Below the pieces are notes generated by a model. That model was not told the DNA's origin. It was given only the letters and a program-made list of their open reading frames with translations, and made no database searches. Source: Pseudomonas fluorescens (GTDB taxonomy: Bacteria > Pseudomonadota > Gammaproteobacteria > Pseudomonadales > Pseudomonadaceae). From it: a stretch of 64,000 bases of DNA. The position numbers and the translations under genes are program-made. Numbering within the stretch: position 1 is the stretch's first letter; every line of letters begins with the position of its first letter. Location: NCBI RefSeq assembly GCF_900636825.1, contig NZ_LR134318.1, positions 5,441,501-5,505,500 on the forward strand, written 5' to 3'. This document shows, in pieces, positions 50,226 through 61,024 of this stretch.

Positions 50226-51113
50226 ATGCGCCGCCTGCTCACCGGCTGTTTCGTCACCCTGCTGCTGTTGCTCAACACCCTGATCCTGATCGGGCCGTTG
50301 ATGCTGTTCGCCCTGCTCAAGCTGGTCGCACCGGGGCGCTGGCGTGACCATGCGTCAGGGGCGGTGATGTGGATCGCCGAGACCTGGGCCGAGATCGACA
50401 AACTGATCTTTCAGCTGTGCATCCCCACGCAATGGGATATACGCGGCGGCGATGATCTGCGCCGCGACACCTCGTATCTGGTGGTCAGCAATCATCAATC
50501 GTGGGTGGATATTCCGGCACTGATCCAGACGCTGAATCGGCGCACGCCGTTCTTCAAATTCTTCCTCAAGAAAGAGCTGATCTGGGTGCCGTTTCTGGGG
50601 CTGGCGTGGTGGGCGCTGGATTACCCGTTCATGAAGCGCTACACCAAGGCGTTTCTGGCGAAGAACCCGGAATTGGCGGGCAAGGATCTGGAGATCACCA
50701 AAGCGGCGTGCGAGTTGTTCAAGCGCCAGCCAGTGACGGTGGTCAACTACCTGGAAGGCACACGCTACACCCTGGCGAAAAGCACACAGCAGCAATCACC
50801 GTTCAGCCATCTGCTCAAGCCCAAAGCTGGCGGGGTTGCGTTTGTATTGGCGGCGATGGGCGAACAGCTGGATGCGATTCTCGATGTCACTGTGGTGTAT
50901 CCGCAGGACAAGATTCCGGGGTTCTGGGATCTGATCAGCGGCAACGTGCCGCGCGTGATCATCGACATCAAGACCCGCGAGCTCGACCCGGCGCTGTGGC
51001 AGGGCGACTACGAAAAAGATCCGGCGTTTCGCCAGAAAGTGCAGAGCTGGGTCAACCAGCTCTGGACCGAAAAGGACCAGCGCATCGTCGCGTTGCGCAA
51101 CGAGCGCCGCTGA
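50226..51113 (+). CDS. Lysophospholipid acyltransferase-family protein (YihG-like)
   Basis: 295 residues from the ATG at 50226 (MRRLLTGCFVTLLLLLNTLI). An N-terminal membrane helix and the acyltransferase motifs VVSNHQSWVDI (NHxxxxD) and VNYLEGTRYTLAKST (EGTR) are present. Probably an inner-membrane acyltransferase of the PlsC superfamily acting on lysophosphatidate or similar lipids. An upstream ATG at 50136 adds an unsupported 30 residues. Confidence 0.85.
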   Translation: MRRLLTGCFVTLLLLLNTLILIGPLMLFALLKLVAPGRWRDHASGAVMWIAETWAEIDKLIFQLCIPTQWDIRGGDDLRRDTSYLVVSNHQSWVDIPALIQTLNRRTPFFKFFLKKELIWVPFLGLAWWALDYPFMKRYTKAFLAKNPELAGKDLEITKAACELFKRQPVTVVNYLEGTRYTLAKSTQQQSPFSHLLKPKAGGVAFVLAAMGEQLDAILDVTVVYPQDKIPGFWDLISGNVPRVIIDIKTRELDPALWQGDYEKDPAFRQKVQSWVNQLWTEKDQRIVALRNERR

Positions 51114-51114
51114 C

Positions 51115-51672
51115 TCAACTGCCGGTGCCGGTGCCCCAGATGCTGCCCAGGCTGCTCAGCAGCGAACCGCCGACGCCCTGCTGCCCAAGGTATTGCAGGA
51201 GCACCGGGGCAAACTGGCCGATCATGCCGCTGTCCATGCCCAGCGCGCTGAACGCGTTGTTCAGGTCGTTGGTGTCTTTGACGTTGCCCAGCGCATTCTC
51301 AAGGCCTGCGGACTTTCCGGACGATCCGAGCAACGCGCCCAGCGCCGCCAGATTGCCGCTGCCACCGGACAACTTGTCGATGCCCGGCACTTCCTTGGCC
51401 AATTGCGAGTAGTCGGTGCTGCTCAACTGATTTTTTGCCAGACCCAGCATCGCACTGGTGCCGCCGACGGCCTGCTCCGGCGTGACATCCAGCGCACTCA
51501 GCGCACTCAACAGACCGGCGGTTTCCGAGGTCGGCGCCGCAGCGGCCGCCTTATCGCCACCTTGCATGCCCGATACGGCACCGGCCACGTCATTCAGGCT
51601 GAAACCGGCAAACACTGGCCCGGCGGCCAGGGACAGGAGCGATGCCAAGGCAAAACCGCGTGAAATCTTCAT
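51115..51672 (-). CDS. DUF2780 secreted protein
   Basis: 185 residues. A signal peptide (MKISRGFALASLLSLAAGPV, cleavage near 22) is followed by a low-complexity hinge (SGMQGGDKAAAAAPTSETAG), then a repetitive alanine/leucine/glycine-rich body and SYSQ-like helical repeats. The DUF2780 family is found in proteobacterial VcgC/VcgE proteins; function unknown. It ends one base after the acyltransferase stop on the other strand (convergent). Confidence 0.8.
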   Translation of the reverse strand: MKISRGFALASLLSLAAGPVFAGFSLNDVAGAVSGMQGGDKAAAAAPTSETAGLLSALSALDVTPEQAVGGTSAMLGLAKNQLSSTDYSQLAKEVPGIDKLSGGSGNLAALGALLGSSGKSAGLENALGNVKDTNDLNNAFSALGMDSGMIGQFAPVLLQYLGQQGVGGSLLSSLGSIWGTGTGS

Positions 51673-51793
51673 TCAGACATCCTCGTATGACATGGACCGC
51701 CCATCAAAGGGCAGTAAAACTGCCGGTTTGACCGGGTTTTCGCCGAGGTGTTCCTCGTCCGGGCATTCAGTTTCAGCATCGTCCCCCATTAAA

Positions 51794-51863
51794 CAAAAGA
51801 TCGCAGCCTTCGGCAGCTCCTACGCTTGGTGTAGGAGCTGCCGAAGGCTGCGATCTTTTGATT
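51794..51863. repeat. REP/BIME pair (CCTTCGG variant)
   Basis: AAAAGATCGCAGCCTTCGGC and GCCGAAGGCTGCGATCTTTT with a short inner spacer (TACGCTTGGTGTAG). Located upstream of the DUF2780 gene and downstream of fdhA. Confidence 0.92.
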
Positions 51864-51897
51864 TGAGCAGGGCGACCCGACGGTCGCCCTTCTTTAC

Positions 51898-53097
51898 TTA
51901 CGCCGCACTGAACAACTTGTGCGGATCAATCACAAACTTCTTCGGCACACCGGCATCGAACTCGCCGTAACCTTCCGGCGCCTGATCGAGGCTGATCACT
52001 TGCACGCCGACAACTTCGGCGATGTTGATGCGATCCCACATGATTGCCTGCATCAGCTGGCGGTTGTACTTCATCACTGGAGTTTGCCCAGTGTGGAAGC
52101 TGTGGGATTTGGCCCAGCCCAGACCGAAACGGATGCTCAGGCTGCCCATTTTCGCGGCGGCGTCGACGGCGCCAGGATCTTCGGTGACGTACAGGCCCGG
52201 GATGCCAATCTTGCCGGCCACCCGCACCACGCCCATCAGTGAGTTGAGCACCGTCGCCGGAGCTTCGGCCTTGACGCCGTCGTGGCCGTGGCCGCGTGCT
52301 TCGAAACCGACGCAGTCCACCGCGCAGTCGACTTCCGGCTCGCCCAGCAGTGCGGCGATCTGTTCGTGCAGCGGGGTGTCCTTGGACAGGTCGACGATTT
52401 CAAAACCCTGCGCTTTGGCGTGGGCCAGGCGGACGGTGTTGACGTCGCCGATGATTACCACCGCCGCGCCGAGCAGACGTGCCGAAGCGGCAGCCGCCAG
52501 ACCGACCGGGCCGGCGCCAGCGATGTACACGGTGCTGCCCGGGCCAACGCCGGCAGTGACGGCGCCGTGGTAACCGGTCGGGAGGATGTCGGAGAGGCAG
52601 GTCAGGTCGCGGATTTTCTCCATGGCCTTGTCGCGGTCCGGCAGTTTCAGCAGGTTGAAGTCGGCGTACGGCACCAGCACGTATTCGGCCTGGCCGCCGG
52701 TCCAGTCGCCCATGTCGACGTAGCCGTAAGCGCCGCCGGCACGGGCCGGGTTGACGGTCAGGCAGACGCCGGTGTGTTGCTCTTTGCAGGAACGGCAGCG
52801 CCCGCAAGCTACGTTGAACGGCACGGAAACCAGATCGCCGATTTTCAGGTTTTCGACGTCAGAGCCTTTTTCGATCACCTCACCGGTGATCTCGTGGCCC
52901 AACACCAGACCGGTCTGCGCCGTGGTCCGGCCGCGCACCATGTGCTGGTCAGAGCCGCAAATGTTGGTGGAGACCACTTTGAGGATGACCCCGTGCTCGA
53001 TCTTGCGACCGCGCGGATCCTGCATTTTCGGATAGTCGATTTTCTGTACTTCGACCTTGCCAGCGCCGAGATACACCACACCACGATTGCCAGACAT
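51898..53097 (-). CDS. fdhA: Glutathione-independent formaldehyde dehydrogenase
   Basis: 399 residues, zinc alcohol-dehydrogenase superfamily. NICGSDQHMVRGRT carries the catalytic zinc Cys, CGRCRSCKEQHTGVC the structural zinc site and VYIAGAGPVGLAAAASARL the NAD-binding Rossmann turn. It oxidises formaldehyde to formate using NAD and tightly bound cofactor without glutathione. Last of the sarcosine-oxidation cluster, where it removes the formaldehyde released by sarcosine oxidase. Confidence 0.95.
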   Translation of the reverse strand: MSGNRGVVYLGAGKVEVQKIDYPKMQDPRGRKIEHGVILKVVSTNICGSDQHMVRGRTTAQTGLVLGHEITGEVIEKGSDVENLKIGDLVSVPFNVACGRCRSCKEQHTGVCLTVNPARAGGAYGYVDMGDWTGGQAEYVLVPYADFNLLKLPDRDKAMEKIRDLTCLSDILPTGYHGAVTAGVGPGSTVYIAGAGPVGLAAAASARLLGAAVVIIGDVNTVRLAHAKAQGFEIVDLSKDTPLHEQIAALLGEPEVDCAVDCVGFEARGHGHDGVKAEAPATVLNSLMGVVRVAGKIGIPGLYVTEDPGAVDAAAKMGSLSIRFGLGWAKSHSFHTGQTPVMKYNRQLMQAIMWDRINIAEVVGVQVISLDQAPEGYGEFDAGVPKKFVIDPHKLFSAA

Positions 53098-53166
53098 GCT
53101 TTCACCTCGCTGTTGTTTTTATGGAACTGCGATGCCCCGGTGGGGCAGCGCGTTGAGTGCTCGGTA

Positions 53167-53246
53167 AATCAAAAGATCGCAGCCTTCGGCAGCTCCTACA
53201 TGGATCGCATCCCCCTGTAGGAGCTGCCGAAGGCTGCGATCTTTTG
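53167..53246. repeat. REP/BIME pair (CCTTCGG variant)
   Basis: AAATCAAAAGATCGCAGCCT arm and inverse AGGCTGCGATCTTTTGGC; sits between purU and fdhA. Confidence 0.9.
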
Positions 53247-53251
53247 GCGAT

Positions 53252-54109
53252 CTAGAGAACGACGGTTCTGTTGGCGTTCAAAAACACCCGTCTTTCGATG
53301 TGATACCCAACCGCCCGCGCCAATGTCAGGCCTTCGATATCGCGCCCTTTGGCAATCAGATCCTCTGGGTAATGGCTGTGATCCACTGCCTCGACACCCT
53401 GGGCGATGATCGGCCCTTCATCCAGATCGTTATTGATGTAATGCGCCGTGGCGCCGACCAGTTTCACGCCTTTGTTGTAGGCCTGGTGATACGGTTTCGC
53501 GCCCTTGAAGCCCGGCAGCAGCGAGTGGTGGATGTTGATCGCCTTGCCGTCGAGCTTGCGGCACAGCTCCGGCGACAGCACCTGCATGTAGCGGGCGAGG
53601 ATCACCAGTTCGGCGCCGGCCTCTTCGATCACCTGCCAAACCTGGCGCTCCTGCGCCGGTTTGTCGTTGGGGTCGAGAGGGAAATGGTAGTAGGGAATCT
53701 GGTGCCAGTCGGCCAACGGCTTGAGATCCGGATGGTTGGACACCACCGCCGCCACGTCCATCGACAGCTGACCGATGCGCTGGCGGTAAAGCAAGTCATT
53801 GAGGCAGTGATCGGCCTTGGAAACCATGATCACCACTTTCGGACGGTAGTTCGGCGCCGTCAGCTCGAACAGCATGCCAAAAGCCTGCCCGCGCTCGGCG
53901 AGGCCGGCGCGGAAGGATTGTTCATCAAAGCCATCGGGCTGACGGAATTCCACGCGAATGAAGAAACGCCCGGAGAGGCGATCATCGAACGAGTGGTGCT
54001 CGGTGACATAGCAACCTTGCTCGAACAGAAAACGCGTGACCGCGTCCACCGTGCCGAGAACGCTGGGGCAGTCGGCGGTCAGAATCCATGTGTCTGGGGC
54101 GCGGCTCAT
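53252..54109 (-). CDS. purU: Formyltetrahydrofolate deformylase
   Basis: 285 residues. An N-terminal ACT domain (TWILTADCPSVLGTVDAVTR, about 5-80) and a C-terminal formyltransferase fold with INIHHSLLPGFKGAKPYHQA (catalytic Asn-His region) and NNDLDEGPIIAQG (catalytic Asp). It hydrolyses 10-formyl-THF to formate and THF, balancing the folate pool during one-carbon release. Co-located with fdhA and sox genes as in P. aeruginosa (PA5420). Confidence 0.95.
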   Translation of the reverse strand: MSRAPDTWILTADCPSVLGTVDAVTRFLFEQGCYVTEHHSFDDRLSGRFFIRVEFRQPDGFDEQSFRAGLAERGQAFGMLFELTAPNYRPKVVIMVSKADHCLNDLLYRQRIGQLSMDVAAVVSNHPDLKPLADWHQIPYYHFPLDPNDKPAQERQVWQVIEEAGAELVILARYMQVLSPELCRKLDGKAINIHHSLLPGFKGAKPYHQAYNKGVKLVGATAHYINNDLDEGPIIAQGVEAVDHSHYPEDLIAKGRDIEGLTLARAVGYHIERRVFLNANRTVVL

Positions 54110-54149
54110 GGTGCGGTGACTCCTGTTCTTTTGTGCGGGGTGTCAGGTT

Positions 54150-54350
54150 TTTCCCTCACCCTAGCCCTCTCCCAGAGGGAGAGGGGACTGACCGAGGTGT
54201 TGTTTCGAGCTACGCCGACCTGAAATATCGCGGCGAACTCAAGAGCAATTTCGAGCGAGACTCAAATCTCCCATACACCAGAGATCGGCTCCCTTTCCCC
54301 TTCTCCCCCTTGGGAGAGAGGGCTGGGCGGGCGGCGTTCCGATGAGGGGG
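54150..54350. repeat. Long repeat with CCCTCTCCC palindromes
   Basis: CCCTCACCCTAGCCCTCTCCC followed by the inverse GGGAGAGGG, and a partner near 54300 (TCCCCCTTGGGAGAGAGGGC). About 100 nt separate the two. A dispersed repeat of Pseudomonas intergenic regions between soxG and purU. Confidence 0.7.
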
Positions 54351-54363
54351 GTAGCTCTTGATC

Positions 54364-54996
54364 TTAGGCCTGAACGCTCAACCCGTACTCAGCCGAAGCA
54401 TCCTGCAACCACAACCACCAGTAATCCGAGAAACTGCGGCGGATCAGCAATTCCCAGGTGTCTTCGGCGGTATGGCGAATCATCAATTGCGACTTGGCGA
54501 ACACCGTGCCAACCGCTTTGCCGACCGGAAAACTGTTCGGGTGCACGTCGTAGCTGGTGGATTTCATCAGCACCTGACGTACGTTCGGCCCGCTCAGTTC
54601 GAGAATCTGCTGACCGCCACTGACGTTGACGATCGCAATGTGCAAATCACCGAGCGCTTCGCGCAGTTTCTGTTCGGCGGCGAATTCTTCACCGCTCGGC
54701 ACGATCAGCAGCCACTCGTCCGGGCCCATCCATTGCAGGCTGGTTTCGCCTTTGACGATAACGCTCAGAGCGCCGGGCAATTCGATGCCGAGTGCCTTGT
54801 GCACACCGGCGGCGAACGCCGCGTCATGGCCATCCCCACGAATGGTCAGATGACCGAGGAGTTTCTTTTCACGCACGATCACGCCGGCGTTCTTGCGGCC
54901 CTTGCCGACCAGGCTGGCGAGATCGGCATGGTGCAGCGACGACTCGGCACGGGCGCCGGTGGTCGGGCGTTGTTGGTAAACATTGGCTGTGGTCAT
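54364..54996 (-). CDS. soxG: Sarcosine oxidase gamma subunit
   Basis: 210 residues from the ATG at 54996 (MTTANVYQQRPTTGARAESS, AAAGG upstream). GcvT-like fold with HLTIRGDGHDAAFAAGVHKA and WMGPDEWLLIVPSGE. It is the gamma subunit of heterotetrameric sarcosine oxidase. A REP pair separates it from soxA, so it lies 144 nt downstream in the operon. The frame opens 29 codons earlier but these are in the REP. Confidence 0.92.
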   Translation of the reverse strand: MTTANVYQQRPTTGARAESSLHHADLASLVGKGRKNAGVIVREKKLLGHLTIRGDGHDAAFAAGVHKALGIELPGALSVIVKGETSLQWMGPDEWLLIVPSGEEFAAEQKLREALGDLHIAIVNVSGGQQILELSGPNVRQVLMKSTSYDVHPNSFPVGKAVGTVFAKSQLMIRHTAEDTWELLIRRSFSDYWWLWLQDASAEYGLSVQA

Positions 54997-55045
54997 AAAG
55001 CACCTTTGCTGAATTCTGTTGTTTGCGGTGGTGGCCGCACTACCG

Positions 55046-55112
55046 TCATCGCTAGCAGGGCTAGCTCCCACATTCGGCCGCATCCCCTGTGGGAGCTAGC
55101 CCTGCTAGCGAT
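55046..55112. repeat. REP inverted pair, GCTAGCAGGGCTAGC variant
   Basis: CATCGCTAGCAGGGCTAGCT and AGCTAGCCCTGCTAGCGAT about 26 nt apart. It resembles the CGCTGGCAAGCCAGC family with every core position changed in step on both arms. Lies inside the sox operon between soxA and soxG. Confidence 0.9.
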
Positions 55113-55140
55113 TGGCAGCTACCCCGCGGGATCGAGATCA

Positions 55141-58100
55141 TCAGATGTTCTGGCGATCACCCTTCGGATCGAAGAACACCGAAGAAACGATTTCCGCTTC
55201 GATCACGCTGCCATCGGCCAGCGGTGCAAACACCCGCTCGCCAATCCGCTTGAGACCGCCCTTGACCACGCCCATCGCAAATGAATAGCCGAGCGAGTTA
55301 TGCGCGTAGCTGGAGGTGACGTGGCCGACCATGGTCATCGGAATCGCCTGCTTGGTGTTGAACACCAGTTGCGCGCCTTCCGGCAGCCACACGTTCGGAT
55401 CGATCGGCTTGAGGCCCACCAGTTGTTTACGCTGTTCCTTGACGCAATCTTCGCGGTTCATGCCGCGCTGGCCGATCCACGAAAACGGCTTGGTGCGACC
55501 GACGCACCAGCCCATGTTCAGATCGTCCGGGGTCATCGAGCCGTCGGTGTCCTGGCCGACGATGATGAAACCCTTCTCGGCCCGCAGCACGTGCATGGTT
55601 TCCGTGCCGTACGGCGTCAGGTTGTACTGCTTGCCGGCCTCGACGATTTGCTCCAGCACGCCCATCGCATAGTCAGCCTGCACGTTGACTTCGTACGACA
55701 GCTCACCGGTGAACGAGATACGGAACACCCGCGCCGGCACATCGCCCACCAGACCCTCTTTCCAGGTCATGAACGGGAATGCTTCGCTGCTCAGATCGAT
55801 GTCGGTCACGGCGCTGAGCAGCTTGCGGCTGTTCGGCCCGGACAGGGTCATCGTTGCCCAGTGGTCGGTGACGGAGGTGAAATAAACCTTCAGATCCGGC
55901 CATTCGGTCTGGTGGTACAGCTCCAGCCACTGCAGCACGCGAGCCGCACCGCCGGTGGTGGTGGTCATGACGAAATGGTTGTCCGCCAGGCACGCGGTCA
56001 CACCGTCGTCGAAGACCATGCCGTCTTCTTTGCACATCAGACCGTAGCGAGCCTTGCCCACGTCGAGTTTGGTCCAGGCATTGGTGTACACGCGGTTGAG
56101 GAACTCGCGGGCATCCGGGCCTTGGATGTCGATCTTGCCGAGCGTCGAGGCGTCGAGCAGGCCGACGCTGTCGCGCACGGCTTTGCATTCGCGCTTGACC
56201 GCCGCATGCAAGTCTTCGCCGTTTTTCGGGAAATACCAAGGACGCTTCCACTGACCCACATCTTCAAACTCGGCGCCGTTTTTCACGTGCCAGGCGTGCA
56301 GCGCGGTGTGGCGAACCGGTTCGAAAATGTGCCCACAGTGACGACCGGCCACGGCGCCGAAAGTCACCGGCGTGTAGTTCGGGCGGAACATGGTGGTGCC
56401 CATCTGCGGGATGGTCACGTTCAGCGAACGGGCGGCAATGGCCAGGCCGTTGACGTTGCCAAGCTTGCCCTGATCGGTACCGAAGCCCAGCGCGGTGTAG
56501 CGTTTGACGTGCTCGACCGACTCGAAACCTTCGCGGGTCGCCAGTTCGATGCCACCGGCGGTGACGTCGTTCTGGAAGTCGACGAATTGCTTCGGTGCGC
56601 GCGCCGAGTTCTTCTCGTGCGGTACCTGGAACAGCGCCAGCGTCGGTTCTTCGTGACGGCTGAGAGCTTTGGGCAGCACGCCTTCTACGGTCTGGAAACC
56701 GGCTTCAGCGGCAGCGCGTACGCCACCTTCGAAACCGTCCGCCATAGAATCGCCGAGCGCGTAGACGCCATTGATACCACCGACACATACGCGTTTCTGC
56801 GGCGCTTCACCCGGCACGAAACCGAGGATGTCTTCACGCCAGATCGGCTTGCCGCCCAGGTGCGAGGCCAAGTGAACCACAGGGCTGTAGCCGCCGGAAC
56901 TGGCGACCAGATCGCAGTCAAGCCACTCGCCCGGACTGCTTACAGCGTGGGCTTTTACGTCAATCGCGGCGACGCGGGCAGCGGTCACGCGCTTGCTGCC
57001 ACGCACTTCGATAACGGCGCTGCCGGTGAGGATGCGAATGCCTTTGGCGCGCGCTTCTTCCACCAATGCACCGCGTGGATTACTGCGGGCGTCAGCGATG
57101 GCGACCACTTGCAGGCTGGCATCCAGCCAATCCAGCGCGACACGATAGGCGTGATCGTTGTTGGTCGAGAGCACCAGTTTTTTACCTGGCGCCACGCCGT
57201 AGCGACGTACGTAAGTCGACACCGCACCAGCAAGCATGTTGCCCGGCACGTCGTTGTTGCCGTAGACCAGCGGGCGCTCGTGGGCGCCGGTCGCCAGCAC
57301 CACACGCTTGGCGCGCACACGGTGGATGCGCTGACGCACCTGGCCAATCGGCGCGCGGTCACCGAGGTGATCGGTGAGGCGTTCGTGAATGGTCAGGAAG
57401 TTGTGGTCGTGGTAACCGTTGACCGTGGCGCGCGGCAACAGCAGCACGTCCGGGGTGTTCTTCAATTCAGCGATGACACTGGCAACCCATTCCATCGCCG
57501 GTTTGCCGTCGAGGCTTTCGCGGGAATCGAGCAGGCTGCCGCCGAACTCTTCCTGCTCATCGGCGAGAATCACTCGGGCACCGCTGCGCGCAGCGGCCAG
57601 CGCCGCGGCGAGACCGGCCGGGCCGGCACCAACGATCAGCACGTCGCAGTGCTGGTTCATGTAGTCGTAGGTGTCCGGATCGTTCTCGGTCGGCGAACGC
57701 CCAAGCCCGGCCGCCTTGCGGATGTACTTCTCGTAAGTCATCCAGAACGATTGCGGATACATGAAGGTTTTGTAGTAGAAACCCGGCGGCATCAGCTTGC
57801 CGCCGACCTTGCCGAGAATGCCCATCATGTCGTTGTTGACGCTCGGCCAGCCGTTGGTGCTGGTCGCGACAAGGCCCTGATACAACGCCTGTTGCGTGGC
57901 GCGCACGTTGGGAATCTGCGTGGCTTCGGTCGCGCCGATCTGCAGCACCGCGTTCGGCTCTTCGGAACCGGCGGCGAAGATGCCGCGAGGACGCGAATAC
58001 TTGAAGCTGCGGCCGATGATGTCGACGCCGTTGGCGATCAGTGCAGCGGCCAGCGAGTCGCCTTCATAGCCTTTGTAGGTCTGGCCGTTGAAGGTGAAGC

Positions 58101-58158
58101 TCAGCACTTTGTTGCGGTCGATCCGTCCACCGTTGGACAGGCGATTGGTCTGGCTCAT
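55141..58158 (-). CDS. soxA: Sarcosine oxidase alpha subunit
   Basis: 1005 residues from the ATG at 58158, overlapping soxD by 4 nt; an earlier start would be in soxD. N-terminal ferredoxin-like domain (SFTFNGQTYKGYEGDSLAAA) and NAD-binding domain (VLIVGAGPAGLAAALAAARS, then GNMLAGAVSTYVRRYGVAPG) are followed by a C-terminal GcvT-like domain (about 590-1005; LMCKEDGMVFDDGVTACLAD) that binds tetrahydrofolate. Holds NAD and the THF site of heterotetrameric sarcosine oxidase. The enzyme demethylates sarcosine to glycine, producing methylene-THF or formaldehyde plus hydrogen peroxide. Confidence 0.95.
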   Translation of the reverse strand: MSQTNRLSNGGRIDRNKVLSFTFNGQTYKGYEGDSLAAALIANGVDIIGRSFKYSRPRGIFAAGSEEPNAVLQIGATEATQIPNVRATQQALYQGLVATSTNGWPSVNNDMMGILGKVGGKLMPPGFYYKTFMYPQSFWMTYEKYIRKAAGLGRSPTENDPDTYDYMNQHCDVLIVGAGPAGLAAALAAARSGARVILADEQEEFGGSLLDSRESLDGKPAMEWVASVIAELKNTPDVLLLPRATVNGYHDHNFLTIHERLTDHLGDRAPIGQVRQRIHRVRAKRVVLATGAHERPLVYGNNDVPGNMLAGAVSTYVRRYGVAPGKKLVLSTNNDHAYRVALDWLDASLQVVAIADARSNPRGALVEEARAKGIRILTGSAVIEVRGSKRVTAARVAAIDVKAHAVSSPGEWLDCDLVASSGGYSPVVHLASHLGGKPIWREDILGFVPGEAPQKRVCVGGINGVYALGDSMADGFEGGVRAAAEAGFQTVEGVLPKALSRHEEPTLALFQVPHEKNSARAPKQFVDFQNDVTAGGIELATREGFESVEHVKRYTALGFGTDQGKLGNVNGLAIAARSLNVTIPQMGTTMFRPNYTPVTFGAVAGRHCGHIFEPVRHTALHAWHVKNGAEFEDVGQWKRPWYFPKNGEDLHAAVKRECKAVRDSVGLLDASTLGKIDIQGPDAREFLNRVYTNAWTKLDVGKARYGLMCKEDGMVFDDGVTACLADNHFVMTTTTGGAARVLQWLELYHQTEWPDLKVYFTSVTDHWATMTLSGPNSRKLLSAVTDIDLSSEAFPFMTWKEGLVGDVPARVFRISFTGELSYEVNVQADYAMGVLEQIVEAGKQYNLTPYGTETMHVLRAEKGFIIVGQDTDGSMTPDDLNMGWCVGRTKPFSWIGQRGMNREDCVKEQRKQLVGLKPIDPNVWLPEGAQLVFNTKQAIPMTMVGHVTSSYAHNSLGYSFAMGVVKGGLKRIGERVFAPLADGSVIEAEIVSSVFFDPKGDRQNI

Positions 58159-58484
58159 ACCTTCTCTCCCAGCGCCGTCGTGGCTGTTTTCGCAGTACCA
58201 GCCTTGTCGGTGAATTGCGGCTTCTCGCCGATCTTGTAGCTCTCGAGAATCTCGTAGGTCACGGTATCGCGAGTGACGTTGAAGTATTGGCGGCAACCGG
58301 CAACGTGGTCCCACAACTCGTGGTGCAGACCGCGCGGGTTATCGCGGAAGAACATGTAGTCGCCCCACTCTTCATCGGTGCAGGCGTTCGGATCCAGCGG
58401 CCGCGGGATGTGGGCCTGGCCGGATGCATGGAATTCCTCTTCGGAGCGCAGTTCGCCGCAGTGAGGACAGAAGATGTGCAACAT
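58155..58484 (-). CDS. soxD: Sarcosine oxidase delta subunit
   Basis: 109 residues with the zinc-binding CPHCGELRSEEEFHASGQA at the N-terminus and later Cys in HVAGCRQYFNVTRD. The small zinc subunit of sarcosine oxidase. Overlaps soxA by 4 nt and follows soxB by 14 nt. Confidence 0.95.
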   Translation of the reverse strand: MLHIFCPHCGELRSEEEFHASGQAHIPRPLDPNACTDEEWGDYMFFRDNPRGLHHELWDHVAGCRQYFNVTRDTVTYEILESYKIGEKPQFTDKAGTAKTATTALGEKV

Positions 58485-58498
58485 AGGGATTTCTCCTG

Positions 58499-59749
58499 TT
58501 AGTGGGCGACGGCAGCAGCGCCGTGTTCGTCGATGAGCGCGCCGTTGTGGAAACGGTCGATGGAAAACGGTGCGGCCAATGGGTGCATTTCACCCTTGGC
58601 CAGACTCGCGGCAAACACGTTGCCCGAACCCGGTGTGGCCTTGAAGCCACCGGTGCCCCAACCGCAGTTGAAGAACATGTTCGGTACCGGGGTTTTCGAA
58701 ATGATCGGGCAGGCGTCCGGGGTGGTGTCGACGATCCCGCCCCATTGGCGGTTCATGCGCACGCGGGACAATACCGGGAACATCTCGACGATCGCTTGCA
58801 CGGTGTGCTCGATCACCGGATACGAACCGCGCTGACCGTAGCCGTTGTAACCGTCGATACCGGCACCGATCACCAGGTCGCCCTTGTCGGACTGGCTGAT
58901 GTAACCGTGTACGGCGTTGGACATGATCACGCTGTCGATAATCGGTTTGATCGGCTCGGACACCAGTGCTTGCAACGGGTGGGATTCGATCGGCAGACGG
59001 AAACCGGCGAGCTTGGCCATGTGCCCGGAGTTACCGGCAGTGACTACGCCGACGCGCTTGGCGCCGATGAAGCCCTTGTTGGTTTCAACACCGATGCACA
59101 CGCCGTTTTCCTTGCGGAAACCGATCACTTCGGTCTGCTGGATCAAGTCCACGCCCAAGGCATCAGCGGCGCGCGCGAAGCCCCAGGCCACGGCATCGTG
59201 ACGGGCAACGCCGCCGCGACGCTGAACGGTGGCGCCCATCACCGGGTAGCGGGTGTTTTTCGAGCAGTCGAGGTACGGAATTTCGTCAGCGACCTGTTTG
59301 GCGTTGAGCAATTCACCATCGACGCCGTTGAGACGGTTGGCGCTGACCCGACGCTCGGAATCACGGATGTCCTGCAAGGTGTGGCACAGGTTGTAGACGC
59401 CGCGCTGCGAGAACATCACGTTGTAGTTGAGATCCTGCGACAGCCCTTCCCACAATTTCATCGCGTGTTCGTAGAGGTGCGCCGACTCGTCCCACAGATA
59501 GTTGGAGCGAACGATGGTGGTGTTGCGCGCGGTGTTACCGCCGCCCAGCCAGCCTTTCTCGACCACGGCCACATTAGTGATGCCGTGTTCTTTCGCCAGA
59601 TAGTAAGCCGTTGCCAGGCCGTGCCCGCCGCCGCCGACGATGACCACGTCGTAGACTTTTTTCGGGGTCGGCGTGCGCCACATGCGCTGCCAGTTTTCGT
59701 GATGGCTGAGTGAGTGTTTGAAGAGGCCGAAGCCGGAATAGCGTTGCAT
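58499..59749 (-). CDS. soxB: Sarcosine oxidase beta subunit
   Basis: 416 residues from the ATG at 59749 (GGAG 8 nt upstream); the ATG two codons earlier is too close to the Shine-Dalgarno. FAD-binding site VYDVVIVGGGGHGLATAYYL near the N-terminus and NTTIVRSNYLWDESAHLYEH follow. GIVDTTPDACPIISKTPVPN and FNCGWGTGGFKATPGSG near the end are family landmarks. The beta subunit carries both covalent FMN and FAD and oxidises sarcosine. First sox gene after glyA. Confidence 0.96.
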   Translation of the reverse strand: MQRYSGFGLFKHSLSHHENWQRMWRTPTPKKVYDVVIVGGGGHGLATAYYLAKEHGITNVAVVEKGWLGGGNTARNTTIVRSNYLWDESAHLYEHAMKLWEGLSQDLNYNVMFSQRGVYNLCHTLQDIRDSERRVSANRLNGVDGELLNAKQVADEIPYLDCSKNTRYPVMGATVQRRGGVARHDAVAWGFARAADALGVDLIQQTEVIGFRKENGVCIGVETNKGFIGAKRVGVVTAGNSGHMAKLAGFRLPIESHPLQALVSEPIKPIIDSVIMSNAVHGYISQSDKGDLVIGAGIDGYNGYGQRGSYPVIEHTVQAIVEMFPVLSRVRMNRQWGGIVDTTPDACPIISKTPVPNMFFNCGWGTGGFKATPGSGNVFAASLAKGEMHPLAAPFSIDRFHNGALIDEHGAAAVAH

Positions 59750-59770
59750 AGTCATTACTCCAAAACCGAC

Positions 59771-61024
<1,254 letters not shown>

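Noticed and set aside
55300..58239. 979-codon open frame antisense to soxA (and a 577-codon one antisense to an acyl-CoA dehydrogenase at 13888-15621)
   Set aside because: Both lie opposite genes with clear catalytic motifs, and long antisense frames arise by codon bias in GC-rich DNA. Their translations look like low-complexity artefacts.
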